This document shows, piece by piece, positions 7,846-17,708 of a DNA stretch of 64,000 nucleotides. A model generated the notes under the pieces. That model was not told the origin of the DNA. It did no database searches and saw only the letters and a program-made list of their open reading frames with translations. Position numbers and translations under genes: made by a program. Location: IMG/VR virus record IMGVR_UViG_3300020470_003436, positions 1 to 64,000 of that record; one strand, given 5' to 3'. Source of the stretch: a virus. Each line of letters opens with the position of its first letter. Position 1 is the first letter of the stretch.

Positions 7846-8835
7846 ATGGCTTTAGTAACCGTTTCTGATATAGAAACGTATATGGATATTGATTTAGACA
7901 ATAAGCAGGAAGACGCTGCCCAGTTCATTATAGATGGGCTTGAATCGGAGCTTGTTGCCTATTTGCGACGTCCTGTTTCTGTCACTTCATTTACTGAGAC
8001 ATATAGGGTGCCTGAAGTCGGTAGAGGGGTCGCACAAAATAACCACTACCATAATTACACGACAGATCCGTCGTATTCAACTACGTTATCGTCACCGGGG
8101 ATTTTATACACGCCTACATGGGTTTTGTATTTGAACGAAAGCCCTGTAGTCTCTATTACAGATTTGACAATCACACCAGCGACAGCGTCTGGAAACAAAA
8201 CTACAGTTAAGCTAGATCTTGCCGGAGCAACGAACGGCACATACGCTGCTGGTGATGCAACCGTCTACTACATTGATTCCACGACTGACCCTGATGACCC
8301 TGATGTGTATGCTTATACAAACACAGAGTCAATAACTGTAGCCAGTAATACTGCAACGAATAAGTCATTTCAGGCTGTAAAAGCTAGTAAGAATTATAAT
8401 TCAGTTGCTAATGGCGGAAAGATTCCTAATGGAACTGGCGGTTCAGGTCCATCGTTTACTGGGTCTTCTGGTGATCAAGGTGGAACGGCTACGGTTAATT
8501 CTGGGTCTGCTCTTTCGGGTGGTACTGATGGGGCTACAGCGGTAGCGCAAGTTGCTGAAACGGATTACATTAAAAGAAAGTATGGTGTAGATTTATACAA
8601 TGCCTACGCCAACGACACTATAAATATCACATACACTGCTGGTCTTGACGGCGCAAATATTAAAGCTTTTAAGATTTTGATTCTTAGAGCGGCTGCTCGT
8701 GAAATGCAAAACATGTATGATGATACAGTAGGTTTGAAAGATTTGACCACTAGAGACATTGCTCCTTTAGAGACAGGTTTTACTGAGAGAGAATTGGCAA
8801 GTATAAAGAGGTATCGCAGGGTAAGGGTGTCCTAG
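7846..8835 (+). CDS. head-tail connector protein with an inserted beta-rich domain
   Basis: 329 residues. The N-terminus (MALVTVSDIETYMDIDL, then AAQFIIDGLESELVAYLRRPV) and the C-terminus (IKAFKILILRAAAREMQNMYDD) have the pattern of gp6-like head-tail adaptors, which bridge portal and tail. Between them, about residues 117-228, sits a Gly/Thr-rich beta domain. It is closely related to a domain in the baseplate J-like protein (36008-37906), down to shared codons. Such an insertion makes the protein about twice the usual adaptor size. Ribosome-binding site AAGGA. Confidence 0.75.
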   Translation: MALVTVSDIETYMDIDLDNKQEDAAQFIIDGLESELVAYLRRPVSVTSFTETYRVPEVGRGVAQNNHYHNYTTDPSYSTTLSSPGILYTPTWVLYLNESPVVSITDLTITPATASGNKTTVKLDLAGATNGTYAAGDATVYYIDSTTDPDDPDVYAYTNTESITVASNTATNKSFQAVKASKNYNSVANGGKIPNGTGGSGPSFTGSSGDQGGTATVNSGSALSGGTDGATAVAQVAETDYIKRKYGVDLYNAYANDTINITYTAGLDGANIKAFKILILRAAAREMQNMYDDTVGLKDLTTRDIAPLETGFTERELASIKRYRRVRVS

Positions 8836-8836
8836 T

Positions 8837-9355
8837 ATGGCTCCTAGAAAGAAAATAGAAGTTGACACAACCGCACTTCAGGCGTACCGAAGAGGTGTTG
8901 CACAGCGTGCATCTGATTTTAAGCCTGTATTTAGGGCACTTCAGGATGAACTTATAGACGCACATTCACGTCTTTTTCAAACAGAAGGAATGGCTGTCGG
9001 TGGATGGAAACCTTTAGATAGAGATACTTTTTACGAAAAGAGACATAAAGGTTATGGGGCTAACGGAATTCTAATAAGAACAGGCGATTTAGAACGAAGC
9101 CTTACAAGTAGAGGACAATTTCCACCCATGGGAATTAGAGATATGGGTAAAAAAACTTATGAGTATGGCACTCGGGTACCTTACGCTTCATTTCATCAAA
9201 TGGGTACTAGGAACATGCATGAACGGCAAATAGTTTACGTTCCTCGTACATTTGCTGCTAATGCCGCAAATAAAGCCGCTCATCATGTGGCTGTCGGTGG
9301 ACCAGTTATGAGATTGGCTGGGTCTATGGCTAATGCAGCTGTTAGAGGTTTTTAA
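8837..9355 (+). CDS. tail completion / virion morphogenesis protein (gpG/gpS-like)
   Basis: 172 residues with the familiar order of phage virion morphogenesis proteins: GGWKPLDRDTFYEKRHKG, then ILIRTGDLERSLTSRG and GTRVPYASFHQMGTRN. These proteins finish the tail or its junction with the head. It follows the connector gene by one base and precedes the tail-terminator-like gene, which is the usual order. Confidence 0.8.
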   Translation: MAPRKKIEVDTTALQAYRRGVAQRASDFKPVFRALQDELIDAHSRLFQTEGMAVGGWKPLDRDTFYEKRHKGYGANGILIRTGDLERSLTSRGQFPPMGIRDMGKKTYEYGTRVPYASFHQMGTRNMHERQIVYVPRTFAANAANKAAHHVAVGGPVMRLAGSMANAAVRGF

Positions 9356-9357
9356 TC

Positions 9358-10227
9358 ATGATGTCTGGACCTCGCTTAGCGAAAAACTATGTTAGTAACT
9401 ATTTAGCGAATGATTTACCGCCTCGTTTATTAACGTACAGAAACCAATGGAACTTAAGTTCATCTCAATTACCTGACCCTAGATTGTACACAACATTTGA
9501 GCCATTTGCGTTGGACAAGTGGCCTACAATTATAAATGTTGTAATGGATACTTCGTCTATAACGAAGCAAGGGTATGCTTATGATTTTGACCCTGAATAT
9601 CAAGTTAAATATTCTATGAGAACTTATGTTTGGGTTAGGGCCACTGGGTCGCAGATAGTTACTGAGCAGAGAGACAATATTACTACTGTTGTTAGGGAAG
9701 CGCTTTTAGACGGCCCTTCTCTAAGCGCTTACGACACTACGGTACCATGCTATCCAAAAATTGATGAAGGTACCATGCGTGAAGAATTTTCAGAATTAAC
9801 GCTTGTGAAAGGTGAACGACTTTTAGCCGGATCATTTATAGCCTATGAACTGTCCCTACAGGAAACGATTGACCATACAGCACTAGGGGTGGTATCAAGT
9901 TATGATGCAACTGTGTCAACGTTGTCCTTGTTACCAAATGCTCCTACAATTCCACAGGCAGTTCCCGGAAATGCTAAGGTAACGTTAACTTGGAACAACT
10001 CTACATGGAATGGCGGCGTGTACGATATAACAGGTTATACCATACAGCAAAGTTTAGATAATTCGTCGTGGAATACAGTTGTAGCCGATACTGGGGATTT
10101 AGACCCCATGCACGTTATTACGGGCTTAACAAACGGAACGAAGTATTACTTTAGAGTTGCAGCTAAAAACCTTAAAGGGGTGGGAGCTTATTCTGTCGCC
10201 ACTGTTGCGGCTACTCCGTCAGCTTGA
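9358..10227 (+). CDS. tail terminator-like protein with fibronectin type III domain
   Basis: 289 residues. Residues 1-185 look like a structural protein in the tail-terminator position (VVMDTSSITKQGYAYDF, TEQRDNITTVVREALLDG). Residues about 193-289 form an FN3 domain: PNAPTIPQAVPGNAKVTLTW, ITGYTIQQS, HVITGLTNGTKYYFRVAAKN and a closing TPS. Surface Ig/FN3-like domains on phage particles are thought to aid weak attachment to cells or glycans. The terminator assignment rests mainly on gene order. Confidence 0.65.
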   Translation: MMSGPRLAKNYVSNYLANDLPPRLLTYRNQWNLSSSQLPDPRLYTTFEPFALDKWPTIINVVMDTSSITKQGYAYDFDPEYQVKYSMRTYVWVRATGSQIVTEQRDNITTVVREALLDGPSLSAYDTTVPCYPKIDEGTMREEFSELTLVKGERLLAGSFIAYELSLQETIDHTALGVVSSYDATVSTLSLLPNAPTIPQAVPGNAKVTLTWNNSTWNGGVYDITGYTIQQSLDNSSWNTVVADTGDLDPMHVITGLTNGTKYYFRVAAKNLKGVGAYSVATVAATPSA

Positions 10228-10233
10228 TAGAAT
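10205..10233 (+). promoter_or_regulatory. leaderless promoter of the giant gene
   Basis: TTGCGG (10205-10210), 17 bases, TAGAAT (10228-10233), six bases, ATG at 10240. The box overlaps the 3' end of the preceding gene. Confidence 0.6.
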
Positions 10234-10239
10234 AAGCAT

Positions 10240-13200
10240 ATGGTTAGTGCACGGTGGGGCGGGGTCAGAACAGATCCGTATAATCCCAATCCTAAAGATG
10301 CCGATTTAGACGGCATTGTTCAGGAGGGGACTTTTTTTGAACGCCCAGTAGGAACAAAATTTATAAGCGGAGCGATGGAGCTAATTTCTGGCGCACAGGG
10401 TAACAACCTTGAAGATATCGCTGGGCTTGTTCTTGTTGATGACGACGGAAACCCTGTTGATTATACCCCTACTTGGCGTGGCATGAGGTTGTCTGTTGGG
10501 CAGCAGCATGCTTCAGTTGGTCAAAGAACTACCGCTGTTGGAGATAGGGGAACTTTAGCTTCGGGTCCACTTACCCAAGAAGCGCCTAGTGTTAGAGCTG
10601 CTCCAGATGTTCGTGAAGGTAGAGGCATGCGTGGTCTTTTAGGGGCCTCCGTAGACGATCAATCGTTTGTTGAGCGCAGGGAAGAAAGGTTTCTAAACAG
10701 AATTGATGACGCTGCTTTGTGGTCACGTGTAAATAATCGTGGTGAGTCTCCTGAGAGCCTTGAAGAATTTTTCAAAGATAAAGAAACGCTTGATGCTGAT
10801 GGCGATCCGATTAATGTTGATGTTAGGTATATTAATAGGGCTGTTAACCGTCATGGAAAAGTACGTGACGCTTCTCGTCTAAGAGAGGAAAAACGACAAG
10901 CTGAATTAGCCGCAAGTAAGCTCCGTCAAGAAAAACAACAACGAGATTTTGCTATATCTAGACGTATTAGAAAAGGCGAATCAGTTGAGGAGATAGCTGA
11001 AGATTTGGGAATTAGCGCTCGTGAAGTTCGTTCAGCAAATAGGCGGATTAGTAGGATTAGAAGAAGAGAAAGAAATAACGCTGCACGGGAAAGAAGAGGT
11101 AGGGCTACTCGTAGCCTTACAGATGCGGATGCGTCTTCAGTATTTCCTGAAGATTTACGGAGAGATGTTGAAGCGTATAATTGGGTAGATCGTAGGGTGG
11201 AACTTGAAGAAAAAAACCAACGCACCGTAGAAGGTATAATAGGAACTTTTTGGTCTGGTAGAGATGGCGATGATGCGCCGTGGGACATTCTTAGTGATGA
11301 GAAGCTAAAAGACCATTTAAGAAAAATTTACCCTGATGCTTCTGAAGAAGATATTGACATTTCATTTGATTTTTATTCTGAGCAACTTAAAGAAGGAACC
11401 TTACAACCGAAGGACGTGTTTAAGCACGTTTTGGATGATGAAGGACGGGAAGAGTTTGCCCGTAACATGTTTTTGATCGGCAAACGAATTGATTTAGGTG
11501 AGGTTGAGGGCTCTGACGGAAGAATGTATCGTGTGGTAGCTATTCCCGAGTTAGAAGATCAAGCAAATCTGGATGAGACACAGTATTATGTTTCTGGGCG
11601 TTTCAATTATGAAGTTTTTGACAGTCTTTCAGGTGAGAAGGTTGCGGAGTATACTCCGCAGACGTTTGGCAATTATTCCGATTCGGGCTTTACACGGATT
11701 CTAGATTTGCCCGCTGCGGGATCTCCAGAGTTACACAACGATGAGTTAGGAGCTAATGCGGTAATTAAATTTGGTGATGACATTGAAGTTGATACACGAG
11801 GCATGGGCTTAGCTGATATATTTAATGGAAATGCTTTTATGTTTGCACAAAGTTTAGGTGCCGAAAGAGCTAGTATGGGTGCAGCAGATGATGGATTTGT
11901 TGTGTGGCCTCGTAAAGGATACCGAACAGATGAAGATGTGCCCCTAGTTGAGACTGTTAGCAGGGTTTCTGAGGTACTGGATCTTTATGATGAGTACCAA
12001 AGAAGAAAGCTTGATGGAATTGAAGTAAACCCAGAGATTCCAAGTGACAGGAAGCTAGTTTTGGCTGCGGCAATGATAGGTGACGATGAGAGGGCAGATA
12101 GGCTACGAGCTATGGTTTCTCCTTTAGATGGCTTGAAATCAACTATTGATGGCGAATACTTTAATGATGAGACTTTGAAATCCACGTTAGGAATTGAGCG
12201 AGGAGACATACCACAGTTGGGCGATTTTTTATTAGCGCTTGATCCTTCAGATTCGTCTAAACGAAACACATTGGCTTTTGTTGCTTTTAACCCAGATAAA
12301 AATGATACGGAGGTACAGCGTTTACTTGAGCAGGCGGTACCAGACCTTGAAGAAGATTTCCCAGAATTGAGGAGAGCGACTGACGCTATTATCCGTGACG
12401 GCACTAGCCCAAATTCGGTTTTAGAGTTACAAACTAATGATGGGGGTAGATTGTTTGATGGAGGAAGTATTGCTTTGGATAGTTTCTCGCCTGAAAAAGC
12501 TAAACAGAAAGCACGTTCTGGTAGGGCTGCACGAGAAACTGAAGTGCTTGAAAGTATGCAAGCGGGTTTTGATTCAGCAGACACTCCAAAAGACAAGATA
12601 AGGGAAGCAGAAGCGATGAGGCAATCAGTATCGGCACAACGCCGAGAGACCTTTAATGCGGCTGAAGAGGTTATGGAAAAACCGAGACGCCCTGCTGCAG
12701 GAACTCACATTGGTGGAGATCTTGATCTTGCTGATGGGTTAGATGAATCAGAGGTGGCTGCTGTTGATGAAGCTGCAGATATTATTAGTAACGTTATTTC
12801 TCTTCCCCCTAAACGTGGAACAGAGCGTCAATTATTTGTAACTCATACTGATCAACTTCCGGACGATCAGCTTTTGACCCTGCAACTTTCAGATGGAAAA
12901 CGTCCTCCAACCCGATTCAGTGCAGCAGAGTTATTAGGTGAGGAGCGATTTGACGCTGTTAAGGCGGGTGACCCGTTGACTCCTGAAGAACGTGACGATC
13001 TAGCTTTCTTCTCCATGGCTTATATTCAAAACGATTTGAACGCTAATGCAATGTACTTTGATCCTATAAGTGAGGGTCAAACAGGTATAATTTGGGTAAG
13101 GAATAGGCAGGCTGGTCGTTCTACGGTTCAGGATGAGATGTTAGGTGAGTTAGTTCTTCCAGATGGTCGGGTAACTTCCATTACTGCTGTTAGAGACATT

Positions 13201-16200
13201 ATACATGAGTATGTGCATAGGATTGACGCCGACGTTATTGATACTGACGGGGTAGAGGGCAGTGGGGGCTTTTTGTCAACTAAAGTAGCGGATAAACTAG
13301 ATCCTAGAGTTACAGAGATAAATAATCGGATAAAGAATCTGGAGAAGTTACGAAGGGCCGGAGGTATTTCAGACGAAGAATTTCAGACTGGTCTTGAGTC
13401 TTTACAAGCCGAAATCTTTACAGTTCAGACGGAGCTATTACAAAGTATCCCTGAAACCTCCAATTTATCTATTGAAGAAATACAAGACATTATAGATCCG
13501 CGTAGTGAAAAGTATGACCCTGCATTCCTTAATGCCGTAGCGTTTAGGCGAGCCCTTGAAGACCCAGATATAACATTAACCCCCCAAGAAGAAGCGATGA
13601 CTCGTCTTCAGCTAGCATTACTTGAGTCTCCTTCAACGAAAGATCTGCTGTCAAGGGTAACAAATTCTGGAGATAAAGACTACTACTCGTCGCCAGAAGA
13701 ACTGCTTGCGAGAGGTCAATCTCAATGGATAGCGTACGAAGCTTTAAAGAATTCAGGAGTAGATCCAGCCAATTATGATAACATGTCTGAAAGAATTATG
13801 CGAGTAGCAGATTTGTATATGGAGTCACGTAGGGGCCCTATTACTCCTGAGATGCGGCAGGAATTTGAAGAGTTACAAGATGAAATTCTTGAGTTATGGT
13901 TAGACGCTAAAGACGAATTAGATGATGAGCAATTTAGTAACTTAATGCTTTACTTATCTTATTCTTCAGATAATCAGCATTTTACAACTGAAGAGATGGA
14001 GGCGCTGGATGGCCCCATGCGTGACCTTTTAGGGGAAATGGGGCTTTTACCAGACTCTGAAGGTGATGGTCTTCGGCTTTCGCCTGCAACTGTTGATGTT
14101 GATGTTGATAGCGACTCTCGTTTGGGTATGGCTGCACGTGCTTCGCCACCACCTCCACCTCCGCCTGCTAGTGAGGTAAGGAGAGACGTTGACGCACCTC
14201 CTCCACCACCACCTCCACCGCCAACTCCACCATCATCCCCACCACCGCCACCTCCGCCTCCGGGTCCACCTCCCAGAGTTGAAAGAGACGTACCCCCTCC
14301 ACCTCCGCCACCTCCGTTTGATCCAGTTAGGGACGCCATTCCGGATGTCGCTGATCCACCAAGCATACCTCCACCTCCTCCGCCACCTCGGAGATCTGAG
14401 CCTAGTATTCCACCGCCTCCACCGCCAACAGCGGAAGATCTACAACGACTGCGGCCTGTTGACTTAACCCCTGAGCAAACAAGGTTGAGAGATTTAGGTT
14501 TTGCAGAAGATCCGGATAGTATTCCTCGGTTAGATAGCGCTGATTTTGAAAGAAGGAGAAGAGCTTTATCAGAAAACTTTGATGGAATACCTGAATCTAA
14601 ACTATATGGCCAGAATGATGAGTGGCTCTCCGGAACACAATACTACACTGATGATGGCCCTATTTTGCCTCCGCCTGTGATTTTCAGTCAGTGGGTTGAA
14701 GACGCTAACATTAGGGATGAAGGTACTCGTGACGCACGCAACTTGCAACATGCTGTTTGGGCTGACGAGAAGTCTCCTTTGATAAATAGAGGATTTGATA
14801 GACATGGAGGATACCACTCTACTAGCAATCCAACTCCGGAAGAGATGGAAAGAAGATGGTCTGATGCTGAAGTTGAAAACTATTTGGTAGCATTAGAGTG
14901 GAATGTGCCTAAAGAAGGCGAAACAAATTATGTTTTCCAACAGGGTAAACGAGACATGGATCGTTACCTTGCGATGGATCGTGAAGAGTATATTGAACAC
15001 TTGGAAGAAATACGTAAGTATGTGCATGACAGGTACCAGTTTAGAGGCGGTGAGCAGCATCCTCGTTATAGGCGTGCAAGGTTAGAGGATGGCTTGGAGC
15101 CGTTTCATGAGCATGGTGGCTCTGGAATGAGAGATGTTTGGGAAAGAGATCTTCGTTTAAGAGGTATTGAGGTTGATGAAAATGGAAAATGGATTAAAGG
15201 TCCTCCTCCTCGGAGACGAGATTCTACAGAATTAACTTCTTTTGAGAAGTATAGGGGGGAAACAGAAGTAACAGATAATTTTAGGGAACGTTTCTTCCCT
15301 ACTCGTGACTTTGCTGAACTTCAGGCTGAAAGAAAACTAAGAAGACAACGTGAGGTTGAGAAACGAACAGAAAATCTTGCTAGGCATCAGGACGCTAGAG
15401 AAAGACTAGGTGCTCCTGATAGAACACCTACGCCTCCTCCTCCGAGCGAGAGAACTGGTAGGGCTACTCGTGCTTCGGGTCCACCTCCGAGAGTTGAGGA
15501 CGCACCTCCACCACCGCCACCACCGGGATATTCGGGTGCACGCACGCCCGCCCCTGATTCAGATGGCCCTCCCCCACCGCCACCACGAGTTTCTGGCCCA
15601 CCGCCTAGAGTGGAAAGAGAAACACCGCCCCCACCACCGCCACCACCTCCGCCGGGATCTGTGGCTCCTACCCCTTCAGGTATTCCTGAAGCAGATCGTC
15701 GTCCGAGCCCTCCTCCGCCACCTAGGAGACGTGAAAGTCGCTTTCCGCCACCTCCAGCGTTTGACCCAGTTCGTGACACTATCCCAGAACAAACTCGTGA
15801 AGAGCGAAGATTAGATGATTTAGGATTTTCTAAAGATCCAGATAAAATACCTAGAATAGGCGATCGCAAGTATAAGTTAAGGGAGCGTGCGCTATCTTCT
15901 GCTTATGATGAAACGAATAGACCTTCCGGATCTCACATAAGCGCTGGCACAAGGGACGAATGGCTTGACGGTACCATGTACTACACTGATGCTGGGCCTA
16001 TTCTCCCTGAACCAGTGATTTTCAGTCAGTGGGTTGAGGATGCTAACCTTAGAGAGGAAGGCACTCGTGACGCATTCGGACTTCAGAATGCTGTTTTCGG
16101 AAACGAAAAATCTCCTTTAATTAGCTTAAGATTTAATGACCGTAAGAGGAGATTACGTGACAACCCGACTTCAGAAGATTTAACAAATTGGTCTGATTCA

Positions 16201-17013
16201 GAGGTAGAAAATTATTTGGTATCTTTAGAATGGAACGTGCCTGCTGAAGGTGAACGTGGGCATGGTTTTGTTAGAGGCGTGCGTGATGATGGTTTATTTG
16301 ATATGGACCGAGATGAGTACACCGAGCATTTAGAAATGGTTCGTAAACATGTAAACGATAGGTACCAGTTTAGAGGCGGCGAAGAACATCCTCGTTACAG
16401 ACGAGAAAGACTAGAAAGAGGTTTAGAGCCTTATAATGAATTCGGAAGATCCTCTGGCTTACAAGAAGTTTGGGATAGAGATAATGAGTTACGAGGTGTG
16501 AGCTTTGATGAGAGGGGCAACATGACCACAACGAAACCTCCTCAACGGCGAGATAATTTGACGTTGACTTCCCAAGAGAAGTATAGAGGAGAGTATGAAA
16601 TTGGTGGGGGTTACCGTGAGAGATTGTATCCCGATCGTGATGAAGTTGAGAGGATGAAGGAAAGAAAAGCACGTAGGAAACGTGAAGCTGATCTTCGTGC
16701 GGAAAATCTTTTACGTAATCAGGATTATAGATCTAGGAACGGTCCTCCTGACCGAATGCGCAAACCGCCTCCTCCTTCTGTTGAGAGAACTGGGAGAGCT
16801 ACACGTGTAGCTGAAGAAATTGAAAATCTTAGCGAAGAGCAAAAAGAACAGTACGAAAAGATGACTAGACTGCGGGTAGATAGAAATATATGGGCAAGAA
16901 TGAAGAGCGGAGATTCTCTTGAAGAAATAGCTGCCTCTTTGGGCATGACAGAAGATGAAGTTCGTGCCGCCCAAGAACGGCTCCGTTCTGGGACATACGG
17001 ATTCACCAACTAG
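10240..17013 (+). CDS. giant multidomain virion-region protein with zincin motif
   Basis: 2257 residues, the largest gene here. The N-terminus has an actinophage-like Asp-rich motif (DADLDGIVQEGTFFERP). A helix-turn-helix-like segment near residue 250 (GESVEEIAEDLGISAREV) recurs at the C-terminus (GDSLEEIAASLGMTEDEV). A zinc-protease motif HEYVH lies at 989-993. Two Pro-rich linkers (about 1300-1400 and 1728-1845) flank a domain of roughly 340 residues that is then repeated (about 1409-1745 and 1850-2190; shared VIFSQWVEDAN and DRYQFRGGE). ER-x-GRATR occurs three times. The build recalls 'polyvalent' proteins thought to be injected with phage DNA; that is inference. Confidence 0.75.
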   Translation: MVSARWGGVRTDPYNPNPKDADLDGIVQEGTFFERPVGTKFISGAMELISGAQGNNLEDIAGLVLVDDDGNPVDYTPTWRGMRLSVGQQHASVGQRTTAVGDRGTLASGPLTQEAPSVRAAPDVREGRGMRGLLGASVDDQSFVERREERFLNRIDDAALWSRVNNRGESPESLEEFFKDKETLDADGDPINVDVRYINRAVNRHGKVRDASRLREEKRQAELAASKLRQEKQQRDFAISRRIRKGESVEEIAEDLGISAREVRSANRRISRIRRRERNNAARERRGRATRSLTDADASSVFPEDLRRDVEAYNWVDRRVELEEKNQRTVEGIIGTFWSGRDGDDAPWDILSDEKLKDHLRKIYPDASEEDIDISFDFYSEQLKEGTLQPKDVFKHVLDDEGREEFARNMFLIGKRIDLGEVEGSDGRMYRVVAIPELEDQANLDETQYYVSGRFNYEVFDSLSGEKVAEYTPQTFGNYSDSGFTRILDLPAAGSPELHNDELGANAVIKFGDDIEVDTRGMGLADIFNGNAFMFAQSLGAERASMGAADDGFVVWPRKGYRTDEDVPLVETVSRVSEVLDLYDEYQRRKLDGIEVNPEIPSDRKLVLAAAMIGDDERADRLRAMVSPLDGLKSTIDGEYFNDETLKSTLGIERGDIPQLGDFLLALDPSDSSKRNTLAFVAFNPDKNDTEVQRLLEQAVPDLEEDFPELRRATDAIIRDGTSPNSVLELQTNDGGRLFDGGSIALDSFSPEKAKQKARSGRAARETEVLESMQAGFDSADTPKDKIREAEAMRQSVSAQRRETFNAAEEVMEKPRRPAAGTHIGGDLDLADGLDESEVAAVDEAADIISNVISLPPKRGTERQLFVTHTDQLPDDQLLTLQLSDGKRPPTRFSAAELLGEERFDAVKAGDPLTPEERDDLAFFSMAYIQNDLNANAMYFDPISEGQTGIIWVRNRQAGRSTVQDEMLGELVLPDGRVTSITAVRDIIHEYVHRIDADVIDTDGVEGSGGFLSTKVADKLDPRVTEINNRIKNLEKLRRAGGISDEEFQTGLESLQAEIFTVQTELLQSIPETSNLSIEEIQDIIDPRSEKYDPAFLNAVAFRRALEDPDITLTPQEEAMTRLQLALLESPSTKDLLSRVTNSGDKDYYSSPEELLARGQSQWIAYEALKNSGVDPANYDNMSERIMRVADLYMESRRGPITPEMRQEFEELQDEILELWLDAKDELDDEQFSNLMLYLSYSSDNQHFTTEEMEALDGPMRDLLGEMGLLPDSEGDGLRLSPATVDVDVDSDSRLGMAARASPPPPPPPASEVRRDVDAPPPPPPPPPTPPSSPPPPPPPPGPPPRVERDVPPPPPPPPFDPVRDAIPDVADPPSIPPPPPPPRRSEPSIPPPPPPTAEDLQRLRPVDLTPEQTRLRDLGFAEDPDSIPRLDSADFERRRRALSENFDGIPESKLYGQNDEWLSGTQYYTDDGPILPPPVIFSQWVEDANIRDEGTRDARNLQHAVWADEKSPLINRGFDRHGGYHSTSNPTPEEMERRWSDAEVENYLVALEWNVPKEGETNYVFQQGKRDMDRYLAMDREEYIEHLEEIRKYVHDRYQFRGGEQHPRYRRARLEDGLEPFHEHGGSGMRDVWERDLRLRGIEVDENGKWIKGPPPRRRDSTELTSFEKYRGETEVTDNFRERFFPTRDFAELQAERKLRRQREVEKRTENLARHQDARERLGAPDRTPTPPPPSERTGRATRASGPPPRVEDAPPPPPPPGYSGARTPAPDSDGPPPPPPRVSGPPPRVERETPPPPPPPPPPGSVAPTPSGIPEADRRPSPPPPPRRRESRFPPPPAFDPVRDTIPEQTREERRLDDLGFSKDPDKIPRIGDRKYKLRERALSSAYDETNRPSGSHISAGTRDEWLDGTMYYTDAGPILPEPVIFSQWVEDANLREEGTRDAFGLQNAVFGNEKSPLISLRFNDRKRRLRDNPTSEDLTNWSDSEVENYLVSLEWNVPAEGERGHGFVRGVRDDGLFDMDRDEYTEHLEMVRKHVNDRYQFRGGEEHPRYRRERLERGLEPYNEFGRSSGLQEVWDRDNELRGVSFDERGNMTTTKPPQRRDNLTLTSQEKYRGEYEIGGGYRERLYPDRDEVERMKERKARRKREADLRAENLLRNQDYRSRNGPPDRMRKPPPPSVERTGRATRVAEEIENLSEEQKEQYEKMTRLRVDRNIWARMKSGDSLEEIAASLGMTEDEVRAAQERLRSGTYGFTN

Positions 17014-17020
17014 ATTGATA

Positions 17021-17049
17021 TTGACAAGACACCATGTATGCGGTAAACT
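17021..17049 (+). promoter_or_regulatory. promoter before the 17068 gene
   Basis: TTGACA (17021-17026), 17 bases, TAAACT (17044-17049). The predicted leader of about 12 bases begins with the AAGGAG ribosome-binding site. Confidence 0.65.
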
Positions 17050-17067
17050 AGGCACAAGGAGACAATT

Positions 17068-17280
17068 ATGGCAGATAAAAACTCAGATGAATTTAAAGCT
17101 ACTACAGACAATGAAGAGTTTAATAGTTTTTTCAATTACATACTAGAAAATGCTAGGAGTAGTGTATCTAGACCTTATCGTATAATGCAAAGAAACGCTG
17201 ATGGCGTGTATGAAGAAAGGGTATCGCTTAATCAGCGCCTTTTCCCTGATGCATATAAGGAAACAAATGACGAAGAATGA
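17068..17280 (+). CDS. small acidic protein
   Basis: 70 residues, unrecognised; acidic N- and C-termini (DKNSDEFKATTDNEEF, KETNDEE). It starts after a clear AAGGAG site and overlaps the next gene by 14 bases. Located between the giant protein and the tail sheath. Confidence 0.65.
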   Translation: MADKNSDEFKATTDNEEFNSFFNYILENARSSVSRPYRIMQRNADGVYEERVSLNQRLFPDAYKETNDEE

Positions 17281-17563
17281 TAAGCTGATTGGGGCTTACA
17301 GGACATATATTATTGAGTTTCCTGAAAAAACAGGCAACTTGGTTAATTATGATACAATCGGTAGATTGATGGAAATTTTTCAAACTATTCGGACAGGGTC
17401 AGAAGATTCAGACCCCAGAGGTGATCAAGAGGGGCAAGTAGAAGACATGCGCCGTGTATATGCAATGTTACGTGATGCCGAAACTCGTCAAAGTGTAGAC
17501 TTTATTGAAGAGATAATAGAAAAAGCCACGCCTAAAGATGTACAAACAAATCAAAATAAATGA
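17267..17563 (+). CDS. small helical protein
   Basis: 98 residues from the ATG at 17267, chosen because AAGGA lies just upstream and longer starts would overlap the previous gene more. Predicted helical and charged (GQVEDMRRVYAMLRDAETRQ). Not recognised. It ends directly before the long leader of the sheath gene. Confidence 0.6.
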   Translation: MTKNDKLIGAYRTYIIEFPEKTGNLVNYDTIGRLMEIFQTIRTGSEDSDPRGDQEGQVEDMRRVYAMLRDAETRQSVDFIEEIIEKATPKDVQTNQNK

Positions 17564-17569
17564 TATACT
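17564..17569 (+). promoter_or_regulatory. possible -10 of the tail sheath promoter
   Basis: TATACT right after the upstream stop codon; the -35 position (TACAAA, 17541-17546) is poor. If used, the leader to the sheath start is about 130 bases, similar to the capsid gene. Confidence 0.35.
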
Positions 17570-17708
17570 AAACCCATAAGGACTTACGAAGTTCCATCGG
17601 CGTTAGTTGGTCGTATGGTAATATAACGTTAGTACAAACGCTTTGGCTTTTAGAGACAGAGCATAATTTCAATACCGTATTGATAACTAGTAAAATTGGA
17701 GGCTAGAA

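Noticed and set aside
13974-14366. Minus-strand ORF of almost pure glycine and serine
   Set aside because: It is the complement of the polyproline tract in the giant protein. The same applies to the one at 15387-15869.
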